Assembly: GCA_018261615.1 (NCBI GenBank)
Contig: JAGTSE010000003.1
Span: forward strand, 310,001-374,000
From: Pseudomonadota bacterium
GTDB taxonomy: Bacteria > Pseudomonadota > Gammaproteobacteria > Enterobacterales > Enterobacteriaceae
Direction: 5' to 3'
DNA: 64,000 nt
The position numbers and the translations under genes were made by a program. Positions within the stretch are counted from its first letter, which is position 1, and every line of letters starts with the position of its first letter. Shown here piece after piece: positions 25,203 to 36,295 of this stretch. The notes beneath the pieces are model-generated. The model saw only the letters and a list, made by a program, of their open reading frames with translations, was not told the origin of the DNA and did not search any database.

Positions 25203-27335
25203 TCAGGTAAGGCTGTCCTGCGTAGGAAGCAGACGCGGATTCAGGCAGCTTTCGTAATACTGCGCAATCTCTTCGAGGCGTGTACGGTTACGCCGGTAGC
25301 GACGCAGAGACAGCACGCTGTTGCAGAGGCAACAAATGACCATGGCAAATAGCAGCAGTGTTGTACCAGCGTAACGCCATAAGCCCGTGGCATCCGGCAT
25401 GCGGTGCAGGCTAATGTGCCGGGTACCGTTGGCATCGGTATAGATGTTGGTAATGATCCCTTCTGCGTGGAACGGCGTCTGCATCAACATTTGCGCCAGC
25501 CGTTGAAACTCGCTCCACTGCTCCTGCGCCGGGTAGTCATACAGAGCAATGGGCGGCCACGGCTGATCCACCAGCTCGTTACCCTCTTCACTAATAATCA
25601 GGAACCCGCCTGGCGCAGGGCTGTTCAGCGCTTGTGCGGCACGGGTTGTCTCGCGCAGGATAAAGGGCGCGGTTGAGGTGGTCACCAGATTATCCAGCGA
25701 TTCGGCGCTCACCGGGCGCAGCAACACGTTAACACCGGTCAGCTTGCCATCGCTGGCGCGTTTGGTCAGCGTTTCCCAGTCTTTGCTGTTCCCGAGGTTT
25801 ACCAGTGCGTTTTTTAACCTCAAGCAATCATCTTCCGCAGAGCATAAATCTTTTGTTTTCAGTATGATATCTGAAAAATCATCCAGCAGTACCATGCCAG
25901 ACTTCTGAATGGCTGAGCGTAACACAGGGCTAACGCGTGAATCATCATCGGCTGTAGGGTGTAGCTGACGGCTCACCGCTTGCGCAAGCGCAGTGGCCCT
26001 GGTCACGGTATCTGATTCCGGCAATGGTAGCGGGGCCGCGTTATTCCAGATAATCTGCGAACAGTCGAACGGCATAAATGGCGATATCTGCCGCGATGAC
26101 CAGTTTTGCGTGTGGATATTGCACATTCCGGTACCGCTGATCCGCAGCGTATCGCCGATGCGCAACCCGGCGGATTCAAGCTGATTAACGCTACTGGCTT
26201 CGATAGTTTGTGCGCCTTTAATCCACGAAACGGTGAATTTGATCGGCATGTCCAGCGGCACCCAAATCAGCAGCATCGCCACCACCACCAGCGAGCCGGT
26301 GGCGATCACCGCACTGCGTACCCAGTGCTGCAACGGGAAATTTTTCACTTCGTCATGCAGGGACAAAAAGCGTCCCTGGCGAACAACGTGGCGATCCAGA
26401 TAAATATCGATATCCGTTTGCTGACCGAGATCGCGGGTGATAAAGGGCTGCCAGTGGCGGGGATAAATCAGATCGATAATCCCCAGAGAGATGTTATTCA
26501 TCTGCTCCTGATTGTTCTCACCGAACAGCCCCCAGCGCTTTGGCGTACCGCGCAGACAATGAATTTCGCGCAGTGTGTTTTTCGCTGGCGGCGCATACAG
26601 CCCCCACATTCCCGCAGCAAACAGCATCACGGCACCGCCCGCCAGCCACGGAACGAAAACTTCCGGCGCCGCGAGGCAGAAGAAAAAGAGTAAAAAAGAG
26701 GCGCAGATCAGCAACGCTTCACGCATACCGTCCGGGCGGCTTAGCGTGTACTCTTCCGGTGTTTCGCGGCGAATATTCAGCAGCTCTATCTGTTCTGTCT
26801 CTTCGCCGCGAATAGCGGAGCGTGTGGAAGATACTTGCTCCAGCTCGCCGTTGCGTTCTTCCTGCATATATTCGCTAAGCGTATGGCCGTTTAACGAAAT
26901 GATCAGCGGTATGGAATCGGTGCGGATCAGCTCAACATTGTTCTCATCGGTAATGTATTGCTCCCATGAGGGCGGCAGATGCACTTCGACAGAATCGAGA
27001 TAGTAGCGCCATTTGTTGGGAGCATCGGTGGTGATGCCATAACGCGTGATCGAGTGCGCTACAAACAGAACGGTATTGCTCTGAGCATTGAGTTTGATGG
27101 AGACCGGCGCAGCCGTAGCGCCCGTTGGGCCTGGCGTATTCTGTACACGGGAAAGCGTGTCCAGATAGCGCTCAACAGCATCGCGCTCCTCTGGCAAGAG
27201 TTTACGGGTTGTCGCGCCGGTAAATGCCTGTAAATGAGGCAACCTGTACCGGCGTTGAGACCTGAACCTGAAAATCCATCCAGCGAGGAATGCGCAGGCC
27301 AGCATAGCAGCGAAAAAAATCAAAATGGTGCTCAT
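25203..27335 (-). CDS. igaA: Intracellular growth attenuator IgaA/YrfF (Rcs regulator)
   Basis: 710 aa multi-TM protein upstream of yrfG; conserved synteny with nudE. Confidence 0.95.
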   Translation of the reverse strand: MSTILIFFAAMLACAFLAGWIFRFRSQRRYRLPHLQAFTGATTRKLLPEERDAVERYLDTLSRVQNTPGPTGATAAPVSIKLNAQSNTVLFVAHSITRYGITTDAPNKWRYYLDSVEVHLPPSWEQYITDENNVELIRTDSIPLIISLNGHTLSEYMQEERNGELEQVSSTRSAIRGEETEQIELLNIRRETPEEYTLSRPDGMREALLICASFLLFFFCLAAPEVFVPWLAGGAVMLFAAGMWGLYAPPAKNTLREIHCLRGTPKRWGLFGENNQEQMNNISLGIIDLIYPRHWQPFITRDLGQQTDIDIYLDRHVVRQGRFLSLHDEVKNFPLQHWVRSAVIATGSLVVVAMLLIWVPLDMPIKFTVSWIKGAQTIEASSVNQLESAGLRIGDTLRISGTGMCNIHTQNWSSRQISPFMPFDCSQIIWNNAAPLPLPESDTVTRATALAQAVSRQLHPTADDDSRVSPVLRSAIQKSGMVLLDDFSDIILKTKDLCSAEDDCLRLKNALVNLGNSKDWETLTKRASDGKLTGVNVLLRPVSAESLDNLVTTSTAPFILRETTRAAQALNSPAPGGFLIISEEGNELVDQPWPPIALYDYPAQEQWSEFQRLAQMLMQTPFHAEGIITNIYTDANGTRHISLHRMPDATGLWRYAGTTLLLFAMVICCLCNSVLSLRRYRRNRTRLEEIAQYYESCLNPRLLPTQDSLT

Positions 27336-27651
27336 GCTTTCCCCATCTTACTTTTTCTAACAGGTGTAGTCAGTTGCACCCTTTCTGTAAACATTTAATG
27401 TGGCTGGCCGCTGTAAGCAAGTAATTACTTGAGAATTTTTAATCGCATACCATTGCGAGGAAGAATAGCAAAACCACCCATGTGGGAATATCAGCAAATT
27501 CTTAGTTTTATATCAACCTATTGACTTTTTTGATAAATTGGGAGTTGCCTTCAGGTAGGTTACAAGAATGTAAATTAGAGGCGAATGACATTGCCGAAAC
27601 AGTGCGTAGTGTCGCACAATAACGTAAGTTTCTCTGCAAAGACCGATAATA

Positions 27652-28212
27652 ATGAGCAAATCATTGCAAAAACCCACCATTCTTAACGTAGAAACGGTCG
27701 CCTCTTCCCGTCTTTTTAACGTTGAAAGCGTGGATCTGGAGTTCAGCAACGGTGTACGCCGTGTTTACGAGCGCATGCGTCCTTCTATGCACGAAGCAGT
27801 GATGATTGTGCCAATTGTGGACGAGCACCTGATTCTGATCCACGAATACGCCGTTGGAACCGAATCTTACGAGCTGGGCTTTTCCAAAGGGCTTATCGAT
27901 CCCGGTGAGAGTATATACGAAGCGGCTAACCGTGAATTAAAAGAAGAAGTAGGATTTGGCGCAAAAGAGCTTACTTTCCTGAAAAAACTTAGTATGGCTC
28001 CCTCTTATTTCTCCAGCAAGATGAGCATTATCGTGGCGGAAGATCTTTATCCGGAGTCGCTGCCGGGCGATGAACCGGAGCCACTACCGCAGGTGCGCTG
28101 GCCGCTGAAGCACTTAATGGATTTGCTGGAAGACCCGGATTTTAATGAAGCCCGCAATGTCAGCGCGCTGTTTCTAGTGCGTGAATGGCTAAAAGGGCAG
28201 GGCCGACTCTGA
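27652..28212 (+). CDS. nudE: ADP compounds hydrolase NudE
   Basis: 186 aa; Nudix box GLIDPGESIYEAANRELKEEVGF. Confidence 0.97.
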   Translation: MSKSLQKPTILNVETVASSRLFNVESVDLEFSNGVRRVYERMRPSMHEAVMIVPIVDEHLILIHEYAVGTESYELGFSKGLIDPGESIYEAANRELKEEVGFGAKELTFLKKLSMAPSYFSSKMSIIVAEDLYPESLPGDEPEPLPQVRWPLKHLMDLLEDPDFNEARNVSALFLVREWLKGQGRL

Positions 28213-28278
28213 TGGCACAACATCATAAATAAAAAGGGCGCTGTTGCGCCCTTGTTGCTTCCCTGGGTTCACGCGCTA

Positions 28279-30831
28279 TCAGAACAGCTCGTGCGTTTCC
28301 CCATTATCAATGATCGTCGTGCCCACTTCATGTACTGCCTGCTGCGTCGGCTGAGTTCCTTCTATGAAGTACTCCTGACGGCTGCTGCCACCATTGGCCA
28401 ACTGGCCGGTGCGGCGGTCGATGTTGACGGTGACCACGCCTGGCGGCGGCGTTAACGGATCTTCCGGCACACCATCCAGCACCACTTTCATGTAAGCATC
28501 CCAGGCTGGTTGGGCGCTTTTCGCACCGCCTTCGTAACCGGAAATCTGATCTTTGATCGCTCCGGAAGCAGTGGTTCGCCCCAGATCGCGACGATGATCG
28601 TCAAAACCGATCCACACGGAAGTGACAGCGCCCGGACCATAACCAGAGAACCAGGCATCTTTCGAGCTGTTGGTGGTGCCGGTTTTACCGCCGATATCGT
28701 TACGCTTGAGATCGCGTCCCGCACGCCAGCCCGTACCCTGCCAGCCTGGTTCGCCAAAGATGTTGCTGTTCAGAGCGCTTTTAATCAGGAATGACAGCGG
28801 CGTGCTAATCACATGCGGTGCATACTCTTCGCCACCGCTACGCTGAATCAGCGCCTGGTTTGCCTGCTCCAGTTGTGGCTGTGGCACCGAGCTGTTCTGC
28901 TGCGTCTGTGACGTGGCGACGTTTTCCATGTCTTTGTTTTCCAGCACATTTGATTTCGGCGTTTCGCCGTAAATTACCGGAATATCGCAATCGGCACAGG
29001 CCACTTTCGGGTGTGCTTCAAACAGCACATTACCCTGATCATTTTCGATTTTCGTGATGTAGTACGGATCGACCAGGAACCCACCGTTCGCCATCACCGA
29101 ATAGCCTCTTGCAACCTGCATCGGCGTAAATGAGGCTGAGCCCAGCGCCAGTGATTCGGTATGCACAATGTTTTGTGCCGGGAAACCGAAGCGCTGCAAA
29201 TACTCTGCGGCATAATCGACGCCCATTGCACGCATTGCACGTACCATTACTACGTTCTTCGATTGCCCCAGCCCCTGGCGCAGGCGGATTGGACCAGCAT
29301 ATTCATCCGGCGAGTTCTTCGGCCGCCAGTCGGAACCTGCACCCACATCCCAGCGGGAAATCGGGGCGTCGTTGAGTATGCTTGCCAGCGTCAGGCCTTT
29401 ATCCATTGCCGCAGTGTAAAGGAACGGCTTGATGTTCGAACCCACCTGGCGCAGCGCCTGAGTCGCGCGGTTAAACTTGCTCTGGTTAAAATCAAAGCCG
29501 CCGACCAGCGCCAGTATCGCGCCATTATGCGGGTTGATAGAGACCAGCGCAGAGTTCACATCCGGCACCTGCGCCAGCCACCAAGCATTATCGACCTGAC
29601 GCACCCAAATCTGCTGCCCGGTCTGTATGGCATCCGTCACTTTACGTGGCGTGGCGCCTTGCTGCGTATCAGAGCGGTAAGGGCGAGCCCAGCGGACGCC
29701 GTCCATGCGCAATGAAACCGATGTACCATCAGCCATCATCGCCACGGCTTCTTGCGGATTTGCGCTGGTGACGACAGCAGGAGAGAGCGGTCCGTACGTC
29801 GGCAGCGTTTTCAGTGAGTCAGTGATTTTTTTACTGTCCCATGCGGCTTCACCGATTTTCCACAATACATTCGACGGACCGCGATAGCCGTGGCGCATGT
29901 CGTAATCCATCACGTTATTGCGTACGGCAGCCTGCGCAGCCTGCTGCACTTTACGCGTAATGGTGGTGTAAACGCGGTAGCCATCCTCATAGGCTTTGTC
30001 ACCATAACGGGCGACCATATCCTGACGCACCATCTCGGAAAGATAAGGAGCGGAGAAGGCGATTTCCGGCGCATGGTAGTTTGCGTCTATCGCCTCGCTA
30101 CGCGCCTGGTCGGCTTGCTGTTCGGTGATATAACCTTCACTCTCCATACGCGCCAGCACAACGTTACGACGTGCGGTTGCCCGTTCAAGCGAATAGAGCG
30201 GGTTAAAAGTAGATGGCGCTTTCGGTAAACCGGCAATCACCGCCATCTCACTTAGCGTCAGTTGATCTACTGACTTACCAAAATAGACCTGCGCCGCAGC
30301 GCCCACGCCATAAGCGCGATAGCCGAGGTAGATTTTGTTGAGGTAAAGCTCAAGGATCTCGTCTTTGCTCAACAACTGCTCAATACGGATCGCCAGGAAC
30401 ACCTCTTTGATTTTACGCATCATGGTGCGTTCCGGGCTCAGGAAGAAGTTACGCGCTAACTGCTGCGTAATGGTACTTGCTCCCTGTGATGCATGGCCGG
30501 AGAAGAGCGCTATGCTGGCGGCACGGAAAATCCCCACCGGGTCGACACCGTGGTGCTCATAAAAACGGCTATCTTCAGTAGCGATAAACGCTTTTACCAG
30601 TTCTGGCGGAATTTGGCTCAGGGTCAGCGGGATGCGGCGCTTTTCACCATACTGTGCGATCAATTCGCCATCTGCGCTGTACACCTGCATTGGAATCTGT
30701 AACCGGACGTCTTTCAGCGTCGCGACGTCGGGTAACTGTGGCTCAATATATTTGTACAGACCGTAAATTGAGCCTGCTCCCAGCAGAATGCAAAAGACTG
30801 CAAGGATGAATAAATACTTTACGAACTTCAC
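28279..30831 (-). CDS. mrcA: Penicillin-binding protein 1A
   Basis: GT51 (EDSRFYEHHGVDPVGIFRA) and transpeptidase (KTGTTNSSKDAWFSG) motifs. GTG start (VKFVKYLFILAVFCILLGAG) proposed 24 nt inside the ORF. Confidence 0.97.
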   Translation of the reverse strand: MKFVKYLFILAVFCILLGAGSIYGLYKYIEPQLPDVATLKDVRLQIPMQVYSADGELIAQYGEKRRIPLTLSQIPPELVKAFIATEDSRFYEHHGVDPVGIFRAASIALFSGHASQGASTITQQLARNFFLSPERTMMRKIKEVFLAIRIEQLLSKDEILELYLNKIYLGYRAYGVGAAAQVYFGKSVDQLTLSEMAVIAGLPKAPSTFNPLYSLERATARRNVVLARMESEGYITEQQADQARSEAIDANYHAPEIAFSAPYLSEMVRQDMVARYGDKAYEDGYRVYTTITRKVQQAAQAAVRNNVMDYDMRHGYRGPSNVLWKIGEAAWDSKKITDSLKTLPTYGPLSPAVVTSANPQEAVAMMADGTSVSLRMDGVRWARPYRSDTQQGATPRKVTDAIQTGQQIWVRQVDNAWWLAQVPDVNSALVSINPHNGAILALVGGFDFNQSKFNRATQALRQVGSNIKPFLYTAAMDKGLTLASILNDAPISRWDVGAGSDWRPKNSPDEYAGPIRLRQGLGQSKNVVMVRAMRAMGVDYAAEYLQRFGFPAQNIVHTESLALGSASFTPMQVARGYSVMANGGFLVDPYYITKIENDQGNVLFEAHPKVACADCDIPVIYGETPKSNVLENKDMENVATSQTQQNSSVPQPQLEQANQALIQRSGGEEYAPHVISTPLSFLIKSALNSNIFGEPGWQGTGWRAGRDLKRNDIGGKTGTTNSSKDAWFSGYGPGAVTSVWIGFDDHRRDLGRTTASGAIKDQISGYEGGAKSAQPAWDAYMKVVLDGVPEDPLTPPPGVVTVNIDRRTGQLANGGSSRQEYFIEGTQPTQQAVHEVGTTIIDNGETHELF

Positions 30832-30950
30832 TGGAGATTTCCCATTAAGAGTCATTTGGGCAGTTTATAAACAACCGCGCGGTAGTATAAAGGCAAGCCT
30901 GATGCATTGATATAGCGTCATCCCCGTGGACGATAAGGAGATCGTAACTT

Positions 30951-31736
30951 ATGGCATTCAGACACTGGCAAATTGGGTTGCATATTCAACAAGATGGTAT
31001 ATTTATTGTGGCACTTGCCGCCACTCGTGGCGGTCAGGCTTTACGCCGCTGGTGGCATTTTCCTTTACCTGCCGGAACGATTGTTCAGGGGCGTATTAAA
31101 ACACCCGAGCCGCTTCTTGCCGCGTTGCGTCCCTGGCGACAATCCTTACCGCAACGGCACTGTGTTCGACTGGCCTTTCCCGCCGTACAAACCCTGCAAA
31201 AAAAGCTGCCGCGCCCGGCTATTGCACTGCGCGAAGAGGCGCTCAACCGCTGGGTATCACAGGCGATGGCGCGAGAACTGGAAATGGCGGAAAACGAGCT
31301 CTGCTTTGATTTTACGGAAGATGAGCCAGCAAAAACTTATGGCGTGACCGCGGCGCAGAATAAAGACGTGGCGGTGCTGCTTGATATGGCGCGGGCCCTC
31401 TCGCTGCACCTCTCTTCTATTACACCTGATGCTAGTGCGTTGCAGGCTTTACTGCCCTGGCTCGCGCCACCTGCCCGTTGCCTGGTGTGGCGCGACGAAC
31501 GGCAATGGTTATGGGCAACGAAAGAGAGCTGGGGCCGGCGTGTACAGGAGGATGCCGATAGCGCTGTTCAGTTAGCCAGTGTGCTGGGGCTACCTGTTGA
31601 TGAAATTGTGCAGTGCAGCGATTTACCTGGAGGTTTTGATTGCTGGAGCGTAGTGCCTTCACGTCAGCCGCCGTTGCCGGCAGCAGGCGATCGCTATGCT
31701 GTCGCTCTCGGGCTGGCCGTCGCCAGTGGATATTGA
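30951..31736 (+). CDS. hofM: DNA utilization protein HofM (PilM-like)
   Basis: 261 aa; first gene of the hofMNOPQ cluster divergent from mrcA. Confidence 0.9.
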   Translation: MAFRHWQIGLHIQQDGIFIVALAATRGGQALRRWWHFPLPAGTIVQGRIKTPEPLLAALRPWRQSLPQRHCVRLAFPAVQTLQKKLPRPAIALREEALNRWVSQAMARELEMAENELCFDFTEDEPAKTYGVTAAQNKDVAVLLDMARALSLHLSSITPDASALQALLPWLAPPARCLVWRDERQWLWATKESWGRRVQEDADSAVQLASVLGLPVDEIVQCSDLPGGFDCWSVVPSRQPPLPAAGDRYAVALGLAVASGY

Positions 31737-32272
31737 TGGCTGGCGTGAATTTTCTGCCCTGGCGGCAAGACCGGCGGCGACGCAGCGTGCGTCTCTGGGC
31801 GAGTGTCTTTATCGCCAGCCTCCTGCTGACAGGCGGCGTTGGTTTGCTTTGGCGGGCATCAGTAGCTATCGATCTTTACGGGCGGGTTCTCTGGCAGCAA
31901 GCTGATGCGGCGTTGCTGGCCTCACTGGCGGCAGCTAAAAAACCTTTGCTGGCTCGGCAAGAAGCGTGGCGCATGGAGCAGGTTCGCCGGCAGCGTCGGC
32001 AGGATACGCTGGCATGGCAGCCCCGCCTGCTTAGCCTGGCCGCAAATCTTCCACAGAACGCCTGGCTGACGCAACTGCGCTGGCAGCAAAATCAATTGAC
32101 GCTATCAGGTCTTGCCAGTTCGCTTAGGGCATTAGCTGTCCTTGAGCAGCAACTGCGTGGCATCGCGGGGTTTCAGTTACAACAAAGCGGTGCAATGGAG
32201 CGGGATGCTCAGGGGCGCTGGCAATTTCACTACCAGCTTAAGGAGGAGAACAATGATGCCCCTGAACGCTGA
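31736..32272 (+). CDS. hofN: DNA utilization protein HofN (PilN-like)
   Basis: Start MAGVNFLPWRQDRRRRS overlaps the hofM stop (TGATG); membrane-anchored coiled-coil. Confidence 0.88.
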   Translation: MAGVNFLPWRQDRRRRSVRLWASVFIASLLLTGGVGLLWRASVAIDLYGRVLWQQADAALLASLAAAKKPLLARQEAWRMEQVRRQRRQDTLAWQPRLLSLAANLPQNAWLTQLRWQQNQLTLSGLASSLRALAVLEQQLRGIAGFQLQQSGAMERDAQGRWQFHYQLKEENNDAPER

Positions 32273-32717
32273 TTTCTGGTTTGTGCTGTCGCCATGGCAA
32301 CGTACGGCATGCTGGCTGCTGAGCATTTTTTGCGGTTTGCTTTTGGTATGGTGGTTAGCTATTTCCCCGCTTAATACGGCGCAGGCACAGTTAATCATTC
32401 AGCAAAGTGGTCAACAGGCTGCATTACAGGCTCAGTGGCGCACGCTACGTGCATTATTCCCACCGACAGAAAGTGTGTCCTTACCCGCCGCTCAACCTTT
32501 TAGCCCCCTGGATTTTCAGGCGACCAACAGGCAGCTCATCCGCTGGCAGCCTGGAAAAAATGGAGGTGAGCTGGTGCTGGAAACCCACTGGGAACCGGTG
32601 ACAGAAACTTTTGTGCGCCTGGCCGGTTGCGACATGCAGGTTCCGGCATTTTCGCTGGCAGCAGGTGCTGAGTTGTTGCGTTTTACCCTGCAACTGGAGC
32701 ATGGCGATGGTCGCTGA
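32253..32717 (+). CDS. hofO: DNA utilization protein HofO (PilO-like)
   Basis: Start MMPLNADFWFVLSPWQRTACWLLSIFCGLLLVWWLA; single N-terminal TM; overlaps the 3' end of hofN. Confidence 0.87.
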   Translation: MMPLNADFWFVLSPWQRTACWLLSIFCGLLLVWWLAISPLNTAQAQLIIQQSGQQAALQAQWRTLRALFPPTESVSLPAAQPFSPLDFQATNRQLIRWQPGKNGGELVLETHWEPVTETFVRLAGCDMQVPAFSLAAGAELLRFTLQLEHGDGR

Positions 32718-33105
32718 ACGCGTGGTTTTTGCCTGTGCACTATGCCTGCTGCTGAGCGGAATGCGTGACCCCTTCCAGCCGCCGCTGGATACCTGCCAGA
32801 TCGCCCAACTGAATCAGTGGCTGTTTCGCGGCATGATTCAGGGCAAGCATACGGTGGGTATATTGCGCGATGCCGGTAAACACTGGCATCGGGTTGCTGT
32901 TGGCGAGTTACTGCCAACGGGCTGGCGCGTTATTTCTGTCACCGTGGATGAACTGCAAATTTCCACGGGTAAGGATTGCATCCCGGCGCAATGGCGCTGG
33001 AAACGAGATGGAACTCAGAATGAAAAAATGGATAGTGGGCCTTATGCTCTTCGCCCAGCATTACGCCAGCACAGCGACAACGCAGCTCGTCACACTGACC
33101 GTTGA
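32701..33105 (+). CDS. hofP: DNA utilization protein HofP
   Basis: MAMVAERVVFACALCLLLSGMRDPFQPPLDTCQIAQLNQWLF; position hofO-hofP-hofQ. C-terminus overlaps hofQ. Confidence 0.85.
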   Translation: MAMVAERVVFACALCLLLSGMRDPFQPPLDTCQIAQLNQWLFRGMIQGKHTVGILRDAGKHWHRVAVGELLPTGWRVISVTVDELQISTGKDCIPAQWRWKRDGTQNEKMDSGPYALRPALRQHSDNAARHTDR

Positions 33106-34252
33106 TGATGTGCCGGTTGCACAGGTACTACAGACGCTGGCTGCGATTGAAAAGCAAAATATGGTGATCGAGAAAGACGTCAGCGGCACGTTGTCGCTGC
33201 ACTTAACCGATGTTCCCTGGCGGCAGGCGTTGCAAACCGTGGCGGAAAGCGCCGGATTAACGCTCAGTCAGAAGGGGACAATCTGGCAGGTTCACTCCGC
33301 ATCGTGGCAGCAACAAAAGCAGGCGGAACAGGATGCCCGGCAGGCCCGACAAAAAAAGAATGCCCCGTTGCAAACGCGCAGCATCGTGTTGCGCTATGCG
33401 GAGGCAGAAGAACTGGCAAAAGCGGGAGGAAAACTGCTTAGTCCGCAAGGCGCGATAACCGTGGACTCGCGGCTTAACCGCTTGTTGATCCGGGATAATA
33501 AAGAGGGGCTGGCAATGCTCGAAAAATGGGTGGCGCAAATGGATTTACCGGTCGAGCAGATTGAGCTGGCGGCGCACATTGTCACCATTAACGAAAAAAG
33601 TCTGCGTGAGCTGGGCGTGAAATGGGGGCTGGCGCAGAGCGCCGAAACAGCGCGTGGGCAGATAAACGCGTTATCTGCGGATCTCTCTGTTCCCAATGCC
33701 AGTACACGCGTGGGGTTCAATATTGGCAGTATTAATGCCCGCTTGCTCGATCTGGAGCTTTCAGCGCTGGAGCAAAAGCAGCAGTTGGAGATTATTGCCA
33801 GCCCACGTCTGCTGGCTTCACATCGTCAGCCCGCCAGTATAAAACAGGGAAGCGAAATTCCTTATCAGGTTGCCAACGGCGAAAATAATACCTCGGTCGA
33901 ATTTCGCGAGGCAGTACTGGGGATGGAAGTGACGCCAACTGTTTTGCCTGATAAACGCGTTCGTCTGAAGCTGCGTATCAGTCAGAATATGCCAGGCCAG
34001 GTGCTGCAACAGTCCGGAGGCGAAGCCCTGGCGATTGATAAACAGGAAATTGAAACACTGGTGGAGGTAAAAAGCGGCGACACGCTGGCGCTTGGCGGAA
34101 TTTTTTCGCAAAAGCGCACTACGGATAAAAAGCAAATTCCGGGGCTTGGGTCTCTGCCTGGCATTGGCCAGCTATTCCGCCAGGATGGAAAGAATAGCGA
34201 ACGGCGAGAACTGGTCGTATTTATTACTCCAAGGTTGGCGGCGGTACATTAA
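33020..34252 (+). CDS. hofQ: DNA transport/utilization secretin HofQ
   Basis: Start MKKWIVGLMLFAQHYASTATTQ (signal peptide); secretin domain (LASHRQPASIKQGSEIPYQV...GDTLALGGIF...RRELVVFITPRL). Confidence 0.94.
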   Translation: MKKWIVGLMLFAQHYASTATTQLVTLTVDDVPVAQVLQTLAAIEKQNMVIEKDVSGTLSLHLTDVPWRQALQTVAESAGLTLSQKGTIWQVHSASWQQQKQAEQDARQARQKKNAPLQTRSIVLRYAEAEELAKAGGKLLSPQGAITVDSRLNRLLIRDNKEGLAMLEKWVAQMDLPVEQIELAAHIVTINEKSLRELGVKWGLAQSAETARGQINALSADLSVPNASTRVGFNIGSINARLLDLELSALEQKQQLEIIASPRLLASHRQPASIKQGSEIPYQVANGENNTSVEFREAVLGMEVTPTVLPDKRVRLKLRISQNMPGQVLQQSGGEALAIDKQEIETLVEVKSGDTLALGGIFSQKRTTDKKQIPGLGSLPGIGQLFRQDGKNSERRELVVFITPRLAAVH

Positions 34253-34538
34253 ACCTACCTTAATCCTCCTTTTTCTTCGGAACTTGGTTCAGGTGTTTGA
34301 CGTGAGAGATGATTTAGCTTACAAGGAGTACCGATTTGAGCGTCAGTGGTCTCCGTCGTATAGCAAGCAGCATGAAGGATAACGTGTTTATTCAGTTGCC
34401 AAACAAGCCGGAGTACTGAGATAATTTTCGATCTGACTCTCGCACTATCGCATATGAGGTTTCAGTTCATGTCCTGCTACGCTAGGTATCTGCGAAGCGG
34501 GTTTATCATCAACGAATAGTCTTAGTAGTACCGAAAAA

Positions 34539-35060
34539 ATGGCAGAGAAACGCAATATCTTTCTGGTTGGGCCTATGGGTGCCGGCAAAAGCACTATTGG
34601 GCGTCAGTTAGCTCAACAACTCAATATGGAATTTTACGATTCTGATCAAGAGATTGAGAAACGAACCGGAGCTGATGTGGGCTGGGTCTTCGATGTTGAA
34701 GGTGAAGAAGGCTTCCGCGATCGCGAAGAAAAAATCATCAATGAGCTGACGGAAAAACAGGGCATCGTTCTGGCGACTGGCGGTGGTTCTGTGAAATCTC
34801 GCGAAACTCGTAATCGTCTCTCCGCCCGTGGAGTAGTGGTGTATCTGGAAACCACTATCGAAAAGCAATTGGCTCGCACTCAACGTGATAAGAAACGCCC
34901 GCTTCTGCAAGTGGACGCGCCACCGCGTGAAGTACTGGAAGCATTGGCTGACGAACGCAATCCTTTGTACGAAGAGATTGCAGACGTGACCATTCGCACC
35001 GACGACCAGAGCGCTAAAGTGGTCGCAAACCAGATTATACATATGCTGGAAAGCAACTAA
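34539..35060 (+). CDS. aroK: Shikimate kinase I
   Basis: 173 aa; [15 protein letters not shown]; nearly identical to E. coli AroK. Confidence 0.99.
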   Translation: MAEKRNIFLVGPMGAGKSTIGRQLAQQLNMEFYDSDQEIEKRTGADVGWVFDVEGEEGFRDREEKIINELTEKQGIVLATGGGSVKSRETRNRLSARGVVVYLETTIEKQLARTQRDKKRPLLQVDAPPREVLEALADERNPLYEEIADVTIRTDDQSAKVVANQIIHMLESN

Positions 35061-35117
35061 TTCTGGCTTAATACACACAGGCCTGCGGGTTTAAGCAACT
35101 AAGGTGGATGTCGCGTC

Positions 35118-36206
35118 ATGGAGAGGATCACAGTCACTCTTGGGGAACGTAGTTACCCTATCACCATCGCGGCTGGTTTGTTTAACGATCCAGCTTCCTT
35201 CTTGCCCTTGAAGTCTGGTGATCAGGTTATGCTGGTCACTAATGAAACATTGGCTCCGCTCTACCTTGATAAGGTTCGCCACGTTCTTGAACAGGCTGGC
35301 GTGAAGGTCGATAGTGTGATTCTTCCCGATGGCGAGCAATACAAAAGCCTGGCGGTGATGGATACCGTATTTACTGCTTTGTTGCAAAAACCACACGGAC
35401 GTGACACGACGCTGGTTGCTCTGGGCGGCGGCGTAATTGGTGATTTAACCGGTTTTGCAGCGGCCAGCTATCAGCGCGGTGTACGCTTTATTCAGGTTCC
35501 AACCACGCTTCTGTCTCAGGTTGATTCTTCCGTTGGCGGTAAAACGGCAGTAAACCATCCCCTTGGCAAAAACATGATCGGCGCCTTCTACCAGCCTGCG
35601 TCTGTCGTTGTTGACCTTGATTGCCTCGCAACCCTTCCCGCCCGTGAACTTTCCTCCGGTCTCGCGGAAGTGATCAAATACGGCATTATTCTTGACGGTG
35701 AGTTCTTTGACTGGCTGGAACAGAATATGGATGCGCTTCTGCGTCTCGACGGCCCGGCGATGGCATACTGCATCCGGCGTTGTTGTGAGCTTAAAGCCGA
35801 GGTTGTTGCTGCCGATGAGCGGGAAACCGGCTTACGTGCTTTACTGAATCTGGGGCATACATTCGGCCATGCTATTGAAGCGGAAATGGGCTACGGTAAC
35901 TGGCTACACGGCGAAGCTGTCGCGGCTGGCATGGTGATGGCTGCACATGCTTCTGAGCGTCTTGGCCAGTTCAGCAAAGCGGACACGCAGCGCATCAAGA
36001 CGCTGCTCAAGCGTGCTGGCCTGCCAGTGCAGGGGCCGAGTGAAATGACGGCGGAAGCCTATTTGCCACATATGATGCGCGATAAAAAAGTGCTGGCGGG
36101 GGAAATGCGCTTAGTGCTCCCGTTAGCCATAGGGAAGAGTGAAGTTCGCGGCGGAGTGTCGCACGGCGTAGTACTTGGCGCTATTGCTGATTGCCAGCAG
36201 GCGTAA
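35118..36206 (+). CDS. aroB: 3-dehydroquinate synthase
   Basis: 362 aa; [22 protein letters not shown]. Confidence 0.99.
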   Translation: MERITVTLGERSYPITIAAGLFNDPASFLPLKSGDQVMLVTNETLAPLYLDKVRHVLEQAGVKVDSVILPDGEQYKSLAVMDTVFTALLQKPHGRDTTLVALGGGVIGDLTGFAAASYQRGVRFIQVPTTLLSQVDSSVGGKTAVNHPLGKNMIGAFYQPASVVVDLDCLATLPARELSSGLAEVIKYGIILDGEFFDWLEQNMDALLRLDGPAMAYCIRRCCELKAEVVAADERETGLRALLNLGHTFGHAIEAEMGYGNWLHGEAVAAGMVMAAHASERLGQFSKADTQRIKTLLKRAGLPVQGPSEMTAEAYLPHMMRDKKVLAGEMRLVLPLAIGKSEVRGGVSHGVVLGAIADCQQA

Positions 36207-36295
36207 CTATTTAGAAAGGTCTGGTCACCTATAACGTGACGTTTAACTTCGGGCGCTATGCATGTCGTGGCATACGCCTTTGTGTGGGGTGTTAA

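Noticed and set aside
34253-34538. 286-bp hofQ-aroK spacer as a possible riboswitch or ncRNA
   Set aside because: The region resembles the normal aroK leader of enterobacteria; no convincing conserved structure could be identified by eye.
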